A DNA stretch of 64,000 bases. It comes from Dactylorhiza incarnata. Its lineage: Eukaryota; Streptophyta; Magnoliopsida; Asparagales; Orchidaceae. Where the stretch lies: NCBI GenBank assembly GCA_033032865.1, contig JAWHQI010000523.1:558001-622000 (forward strand). Reading direction: 5' to 3'. The notes under the pieces are model-generated. The model saw only the letters and a list, made by a program, of their open reading frames with translations. It was not told the DNA's origin and did not search any database. Every line of letters starts with the position of its first letter. Position 1 is the stretch's first letter. Below are positions 57,729 to 64,000 of this stretch, piece after piece. The position numbers and the translations under genes were made by a program.

Positions 57729-58049
57729 CGAGCGGTCTCTAAGATACGAGCTTGTAATATTATTTCAATTCGGTCCCTTGGACAATTGTTTGACTCTTGA
57801 TTATGTAATATTTGATCTGCCTTTCAGGCCGTGCGGCCTAAATATTCGAATTTTATCTTTTCTGCCTTATTATGTTGATTGATGCTTGTGGGTTGCTTCA
57901 TATAAACCGATATGCTTGTTTTCGTGATTCTTTAATCCGCTTGTTTGGATATACTTAGTCTTTGTGGTTGGTTTCTGTGGTGATGTACCCGTACGGGTTG
58001 ACCGGTCTAGCCGTGATTTGACCTTTACTAGATGCAGATCAGCCGTTCT

Positions 58050-58058
58050 TATAAGTAG
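58050..58058 (+). promoter_or_regulatory. Putative TATA box of Element 4 gene a2
   Basis: TATAAGTAG lies 36 bp before the ATG at 58094, as in the other three copies. Confidence 0.5.
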
Positions 58059-58093
58059 CGCCCTTCCGGAAGTCCTTTTACCAAAATCTCAAG

Positions 58094-59903
58094 ATGGGAG
58101 TAAAGCGCCAGCCGAAGCGACCTGCCAAGACTTCTGCTACCCGCTCCGAAGCCGCTTTGGCCTTTCATTCCGCGGACCTCGAGGAGTGTCGTTTGACGAA
58201 AGCTGAGCTGGATGAATTCGTCGAGAAGCATATGAAAGACAGTCCGCTACTCGCGCGGCTTCCGCTTCGGGACGAGCGGATGAACTCGTCTGGTCCAAAC
58301 CACATCGCGATCCCAATCGACCATTTCGATTGCGGATTTAAATTCCCGATTTCCATTGAGCTCGCCATGGTCTTTGACCATTATGGAGTTGTTCCCGGCC
58401 AGATTTCTCCCAACTCGATGGCCGGGATATGTAGCTTCATCTCTTACCTGCGATCTGAGAGAGTTCGCTTCTCTATGGACCTCTTCAGGAAGATATTCTC
58501 AGTGCGAGCCATTCCGGACTCTGAATCGGATGTCTTCAAAGGCCACCTCTACTTTGGCTGCCGCGGGTTGAAGATGGTTAACCTGGCGAACAAAGTCACG
58601 GCCTTGTCGGAGAGGTGTTTGATCTTCGAAGGCCGACTTGGCCTGCTGAATCCGAATCCGCAAGTGCGGCCTGAGGAGGCCTTTCAACCGGTCCCAATAA
58701 GCGAAGTGGAGAAGGGAATCTGCAAGCTTCTCAAGGATGAGCGGCTTAACATAAGCTACTATATCCCCCTACTTGCCGAGCTAGAGAACGTTCGGCTAGA
58801 AGATAGTAAGCTTCCCTTTGCTTCCGACTTTAATGTTAACCGCTCGATCTCTTGTGCTGACTCTTCTTCTTTTGTAGCCCAAGCTGTTATTCCTGCTAAC
58901 AAGCCGATCAGTCCGGCCGGTTTAGTCTTGACTCAGACTGAGAAGAGAAAAAGGCAAGCCAGGAACAAGTCGTTGCCGTCTGATGGGGAGGATTCGGGTT
59001 CCTCGGGTGACTTCGCCGCCCTTCGCTCCTTCAGCAAGGTGAAGGATCTGAAAGGCCGCCCGGTCTTGACCTGGCATCCGGACAGTGATAGTGTCCAGGT
59101 CTCTACTGCGCTTCCTCACTGGGCGAACGAGAAGTCGGGCCGGCATGCTGAGGCCGCTGGCATCGCCATGTTCGGCCGACGGAACTTTAGGAGGTTAAGG
59201 AAAACTCCTGTGGAAGAGCTCGCCAGAGAGGCCGCGCGGGTTGGTGCCGAGAGCTTCATCACCAACGCCTTCATGGGGATGACTCTTAAGAGGTTGTTTA
59301 GAGATAACGCTCTTCAAGAGAAAGAAATTGCCGAATTGAAGAAAGAGAATGCGCGGCTAAAGGAAGCCGAGTCGGTAAGTCATCACCTGGCCAGCATCAA
59401 CACCAATGTTCTCAGGCCGCACGGTCCTACCTTACTCTTTTCTTTTGCAGGCTAAGTATGATGAGACCGACCCGGTCTATCAGCAGGAACTCTTCCCTCA
59501 TGTCGCTGAGGGAATTGATAATGCTTTTAACCGCTTGCGGGAGCTCAACGGGTTCGCGCCTGGTTTCGAACATTTCACCTTCTCGGACGCCTATCCGATT
59601 TTGCAAAAGAAGTTAGAGAAAATCAGGCGGAAAGCCAAGGGAAAGAACAAAGCCGACGGATCTAGCTCAGAGGAGAGCGACGACGAGGATGATGAGGTCG
59701 AAGAACCCGCAGCGGCTAAGAGTGGCGAGAGCGGCTCGGAGTCCGAATCCAGCGATTCTGAAGAAGATGCTGGTCGCAAGTCGGGCGAATTGAGCAGCTC
59801 ATCCTCGTCGGGTAGCGAGGGTTATTCTCCTGATGTTTCGATTGAAGGCAGCGAACATTCAAGTGCTCCTGCGTCTAAGAAACTCAAGTCGCATGATCAG
59901 TAG
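58094..59903 (+). CDS. Element 4 antisense gene a2, two exons, intact
   Basis: Exon 1 is 58094-59374 (427 codons), intron 59375-59450 (76 nt, GTAAGT..TTTTGCAG, phase 0), exon 2 59451-59903 (150 codons plus TAG). The 577-residue product is nearly collinear with that of Element 5, without indels. The gypsy-type transposon-like domain (70-185), coiled coil ending at the splice junction, and acidic Ser-rich tail are all kept. The gene remains open although the host element is split twice and its a1 is dead. It could be a recent copy or be under constraint; which of the two cannot be told by eye. Confidence 0.8.
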
Positions 59904-59929
59904 CTGTATTTTGCTTTTTTATTTTGAAT

Positions 59930-59962
59930 AGCCGTCGGCTTGATGTTGTTAGCCGGACGGCT
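59930..59962 (+). terminator. Hairpin just after a2 of Element 4
   Basis: This is the same inverted repeat as after a2 in Elements 3 and 5 (AGCCGTCGGCT with AGCCGGACGGCT), 26 bp beyond the stop. Confidence 0.45.
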
Positions 59963-61975
59963 TAAAACATAATTTAAATAATGTTTTGATGATGAAATGA
60001 AAAGCTTTTACCTGTCTATCCGTCTACCTTCTGTGACTTACTTGTAATTGTTTGAGATTTCTTTCTGTGTTAAATCTAACCAAGTCGTGCGGCTTAATGT
60101 CAACTCATCCGGTTAGGATAAGATTCCGGTAGAGCATCTAAAAAACCCACTCGCATGGCTTGCTTCTCTTAATCCGAATCGAATATATCCGATTTATTCT
60201 GAGAAAGTGCTAACTTATTACGAATGTATTACGACATCCTGGAAATCGAACATAATTAAGTCGCGTGGTTACTGTTAGATTCGGCATACTTGCTTCCCAG
60301 GATAAAGAAGTACAAGTCATGAGAACAATTATCAGACCGAGCGGTCAGTGTTTTAACTCAGACGACTTGCAGCTGACATTGCTGTAAATCCCACCTCCGG
60401 AAATGTAACCAGATAACCGATCAGGAATTTAGAGTAATCAAGCCGTGCGACCATAAGCTGGCCCTACGTAAATGCCTTGCAAAACAGAAAATCCAGTCTC
60501 TAGAAGATCAGCTGATAGACCGTGCGATTAACATTTAACCCGAACAATCAATATGACTAATATATAACATTGACTGGCAAGCCGCACGGGCTGTATGTAG
60601 AATTCGTGCGATTAGCAGATTTAATACTTGCAATGAGAATCATAACCTGACGAGCTGTATATATAGAATTCGTGCGATTAGGAGGTTTAATACTTGCAAC
60701 GAGAATCATAACCTGACGAGCTGTATATAGAATTCGTGCTATTAGCAGGTTTAATATGTGAAAAGAGAATCATAACCGCCTGATTGAAGGAACCTGTGAC
60801 TATCCGATCGGATTGAGTGGAAATCCATAAGTATGATAAATTCATAATCCGGATAATAAGGTCGGCCGGTCATGATTATGCTTGCTTCCCTGATACTCAC
60901 CTTGATACCTTAATGATACCCTGTTTATTTCAAACCGTACGGTCTAAAAACCGAACCGCATGACATCTTTGGAACCTGCTGATTTTAGCTCGCCTGGTTT
61001 AACAACCAGACCGCCAGGTTTAATAACCAGACCGCCGGATTAATAACCAGACCGCCTGAAAACCTTGGTACCTGCTTATTTCAAACCGCCCGGTTTGAGT
61101 ATTAAGCCGTCCGGTCTATGTTGCACATAGAAACCCTGCTTTTTCTCCCAAATGGTCAATAATGATCGTTTGGGATGAGATAATCCCTTGTAATGTAATA
61201 AAGATGATTACAGACTCGAATGACCAAGTGGGCAAGTGGGCCTAGGCGGCGAACATTGCTTTCCTCAAGTGGTCATAAGAGCTGTAGATATAAAGAGAAA
61301 CAAGTACAGACCCAGATGACCAAGTGGGCAGGTGGGCCTAGGCGGCGAACATTGCTTTCCTCAAGTGGTCATAAGGGCTGTAAGCGACTCGACTGCTCTC
61401 TTGCCTAGGGTTACAAGCCGAGTTGATCAATTGGGCAGGTGGGCCTAGGCGGCAAACATTGCTTTCCTCAGAGAGATCAACTCAGTTGTGGGTCCCGCTT
61501 AGTCACCGCTTGAGAGTACCTTGGAGTATTCGACAGTCACAGACTAAGATGATCAATTGGGCAGGTGTGGTTATGCCGCGGGGACTATACCGACATTGCT
61601 TTCCTCAGAAGGATCATCAAAGCTGTAATTATATCCCCCTCGGGGCATGATAGAGCCAACATTCACCTAGACCTCCCTTGATGCAAGGGTGTGTCGGATA
61701 TCAGCCGAGATCCAAGGTTCTGAAGACCACCGCACGGGAATTGGCAAGCTACCACTACACGTGTGCGAAAACTCCCCGCTACACATGATCTTCATGGTTT
61801 TACGCTAATGACTACAATCCGAGGGGGTTCGAGCAGAACTTGGCGTTATCTCCGTGGTTCAGTGAGTTTGATATATGAGAAAATGCAGAAAAGAAACATC
61901 AGACATGGAGAAGTGTCAGTATGGAGCTTCTTATTAAAATATCTCAAAAAACTGCAGAAAAGTAAGGAAGACATT
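59963..61975. other. Element 4 non-coding region between a2 and pol, with tandem repeats and hairpin cluster
   Basis: No gene is seen. Three ~68-bp tandem units with TATAGAATTCGTGC lie at about 60580-60777 (two in Element 3, one in Element 5). Units related to TTTAATAACCAGACCG lie near 60990-61060. Hairpins are at 61209-61286, 61305-61382, 61412-61490 and 61538-61626. Confidence 0.85.
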
Positions 61976-63378
61976 TCAAGGATAGAACCGTTTGAGATCG
62001 TCGCCACTCCAGGTGCGCGGGATTTCTTCTCCTTCACTTGTTTGGAGGCGATAAGCCCCACTTTTTAATTCCTCCTTGACGATGAAAGGTCCAGACCAAT
62101 TAGGATTTAGCTTCCCGACATTACCTGTTCGGGCTGCTGCATCAACCTTTTTTAGTACGACGTCGCCAACCGCGAAATGCTTTACCCTGACATTTTTGTC
62201 AAAGTACTTTGCCATCCTCCTTTTAACTTCTTCTTGCCTGATTGTTGCCTCCTCCTGAAGCTCTTCGATTAGATCCAGACTATACTTGATAGCCTCGTCA
62301 TTGTAGTCTACCCACGCTTCTCCTCCTTCTTTTCCGTACACAACCCTTGGAGTGACCACCTCAAACTCCACAGGAACAACAGCCTCCGAGCCATGAGACA
62401 GTTTGAATGGTGTCTCCCCTGTAGCTGAAGATGGAGTAGTACGAAGAGTCCAAAGGATGGAGGGAAGTTGTTCCGCCCAGTTTCCTTTCTGATTCCAAAC
62501 CCTTTTCATCAGGAGCTGCTGGATTCGCTTGTTGGCTGCTTCTACCTGACCATTGGTCCTTGGATGATGTACTGAGGAGAACCGCAGGTCAATTCCAACC
62601 TGATCGCAAAATTTTATCATCTCGGTATTATTGAATTGTGGACCATTATCAGTGACAATTGCCAGCGGAATTCCGTGTCGGCAGACTATTTCTCCCCAGA
62701 TGAAGCTTCTGATGATTTGGGTAGTAGTTCTTGCCAGCGCCTTAGCCTCGATCCACTTGCTGAAGTAGTCAATCATCACTATGATAAAGCGGCGTTGACC
62801 GCTAGCCATTGGAAAGGGTCCGATGAGATCCATCCCCCAAACTGCAAAGGGCCAGGGTGCAGTTATTGACCTAAGTAATTGAGCAGGCAGATGCTGAAGA
62901 GGAGCGAACTTTTGGCACTGCGCACACCGCTTGGCAAATGCTTCAGCATCCTTTCTCATAGTCGGCCAAAAATATCCTTGCCGCAGGATCCTCTTTTCTA
63001 AGGTTTTTGCCCCTGAATGGCTACCACACTCCCCAGAATGAACTTCCTGAAGTATGATAGGAATCTCTTCTTCTGAAACACATCGTGCTGAGGAGGAAAT
63101 CAAAGTTTTTCTGTAGAGTACTCCTGCTATTAGATAATAATATGCCGCCTTCCTTTTGAATCTTCTCCGATCTTTGATGGAATGGTGGAACTCCCCCTTT
63201 GATAGGAATAGCTCGTAAGGATCCTTCCATGAAGGATTATGATCAATTTGCATGAGTTCTGCCTCATCTATTGCCGGATGAAAAAGTTCAAAGGTCACTC
63301 CCCCTGATGGAAGACCGAACTTTGACAATTCATCTGCCTCCTCATTTTGCGTTCTTGGGATGTGCTCGATAATAAATG
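61976..63378 (-). CDS. Element 4 pol, C-terminal part (end of aRNase H plus integrase), cut by Element 6
   Basis: The open frame reads leftwards from the insertion point at 63378 to a TGA at 61976. It starts in the last part of the archaeal-type RNase H (FIIEHIPRTQNEEADELSKF). It continues with the integrase HHCC finger (HSGECGSHSGAK.., CAQCQKFAP), the DDE core (MDLIGPF, TDNGPQF, GQVEAANK) and the C-terminal NPNWSGPF, ending ..DDLKRFYP. No stop or frameshift is visible. The upstream protease-RT part lies beyond Element 6, outside the window. Confidence 0.92.
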
Positions 63379-64000
63379 TGTTTGCCCGGAAAACCGCTTC
63401 TCGGGTTGGACCATTAGCAGACCGTTCGAACTCCTGGGTCAGGCCGCTGGGTCCCGGGATCAGCAGTTCCCAGTTCAAGAAGGGCCAGGCCGGGCGGCCT
63501 GGTGTCATTTCCGGATCGCCCCCAAAGGGAGAAGATCGTCAAAAGCTAAGGCAAAAAGTTCATCCGCAGTCTCAGCTAGAAGGCCGCGCGGGTTGTCCCA
63601 TAGAAACTCGAGGTTCCAGCCCCGAAGAACAGGCCGGGGCTCCAGATCAAAGGCTATCCAAGTTACCTCGTGAAGATCGGCTAAGTCATGACCAGAAGGC
63701 AGACCGCGGTCTCAATCTCCAAACCGCGCGGTCTGCATTATTGACTTGGTCCCGGTGTCCTCAGCCTCAAGCAAGACAGGTCGGAAGAGCAAGCCGCCAA
63801 GCCGCGCGGCTTCTTTCTTTTTTCTTCCTTGTGCATCCCGTCACCGCCTGCCCGTTTCTCCTGTACCCGGGCAGGTGGTTATTTTATCCCTGCCCATTCG
63901 GGCAGGCCCCCAAGCCTATAAATAGGGGGCGGCACTGTTCACAAGACACGCACACTCGAATCGAAGAGCTCGCTTGTCGGAGCTCCGGTCTCGAGTTTCA
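63379..64000 (+). mobile_element. Element 6: LTR of a plus-strand relative, truncated by window end
   Basis: Begins TGTTTGCCCGG after AAATG (63374-63378, the presumed target site) in the Element 4 pol frame. It is a diverged reverse complement of the family LTR. On the plus strand it contains the paired CCGCCTGCCCG / CGGGCAGG repeats (here imperfect) and the TATA box TATAAATA at 63917-63924, then runs off the edge. It is the only copy in this orientation. The middle (63400-63700) barely resembles the other LTRs, so it is a separate subfamily. Whether it is a whole element or a solo LTR cannot be seen. Confidence 0.85.

Larger units (their letters stand above)
41280..63378 (-). mobile_element. 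Element 4: Tat-like LTR retrotransposon in the satellite, interrupted by Elements 5 and 6
   Basis: The left LTR (41280-42054) is inserted in satellite sequence after CTAAG (41275-41279). The element continues with a1 up to 42288, is interrupted by Element 5, resumes at 55933 with a1, a2, the non-coding region and the 3' half of pol. It is interrupted again at 63379 by the LTR of Element 6. Its 5' end (gag, protease, RT, 5' LTR, right target duplicate) lies outside the window. The pol remnant and a2 are open. Confidence 0.92.

Noticed and set aside
63379..64000. A plus-strand host promoter or gene start at the right edge
   Set aside because: The TATA region is the reverse complement of the family LTR promoter, so it belongs to Element 6.
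1..64000. tRNA, rRNA or other known RNA genes
   Set aside because: I looked for tRNA A/B-box-like pairs and rRNA-like stretches and saw none; a tRNAscan or Rfam search would be decisive.

Overview
This window is repeat-rich nuclear DNA from a flowering plant. I see no host gene. It contains Ty3/gypsy LTR retrotransposons of one family, nested in one another and inserted into a tandem satellite array. The elements look like the Tat lineage: a degenerate first RNase H is followed by a second, archaeal-type RNase H before the integrase, and extra genes lie antisense to pol between pol and the 3' LTR. The species cannot be named from the sequence. Nested elements in a higher-order satellite suggest (peri)centromeric or other heterochromatin.

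Layout, left to right. Element 1: a gag-pol fragment (1-2973, minus strand, frame fully open, runs off the left edge) abuts a satellite array. Satellite: 2974-7615 and 36004-41279, a ~1,502-bp higher-order repeat built of eight ~174-182-bp monomers plus one 72-bp truncated monomer. Element 2 (7616-35998, minus) sits inside the array and is itself interrupted by an unrelated 1,651-bp solo LTR (11621-13271) and by Element 3 (16249-29955, minus). Element 4 (from 41280, minus) is also inserted in the satellite and is interrupted by Element 5 (42289-55927, minus). Element 4 is interrupted again at 63379 by the LTR of Element 6, the only plus-strand copy, which runs off the right edge. All insertion joints except the Element 1/satellite joint show TG...CA termini. 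Where both ends are visible there is a 5-bp target duplication (CTACT, TGACC, TCCGG; TTTCC/TTACC for Element 2).

Each family member has the same plan, read on its own (minus) strand: 5' LTR (~775 bp), a very short ~53-nt leader, one continuous gag-protease-RT-RNase H-aRNase H-integrase frame (~1,877 codons), about 2 kb of non-coding DNA, then two genes on the opposite (plus) strand, then the 3' LTR. The antisense genes, here called a1 and a2, each have a TATA-like box and one intron with matching phases. a1 encodes a Lys-rich, coiled-coil protein. a2 encodes a 577-residue protein resembling the plant 'putative gypsy-type transposon' family, with an acidic Ser-rich tail. a2 is uninterrupted in Elements 4 and 5. 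The gag-pol of Element 5 is a full-length open frame, while those of Elements 2 and 3 carry several lesions.

The least expected signal is in the ~2 kb between the pol stop and a2. In all four copies it holds four successive hairpins with a conserved apical sequence but different stems, where changes in one arm are matched by changes in the other. This points to a selected RNA (or cruciform) structure in what would be the overlapping 3' ends of convergent transcripts.
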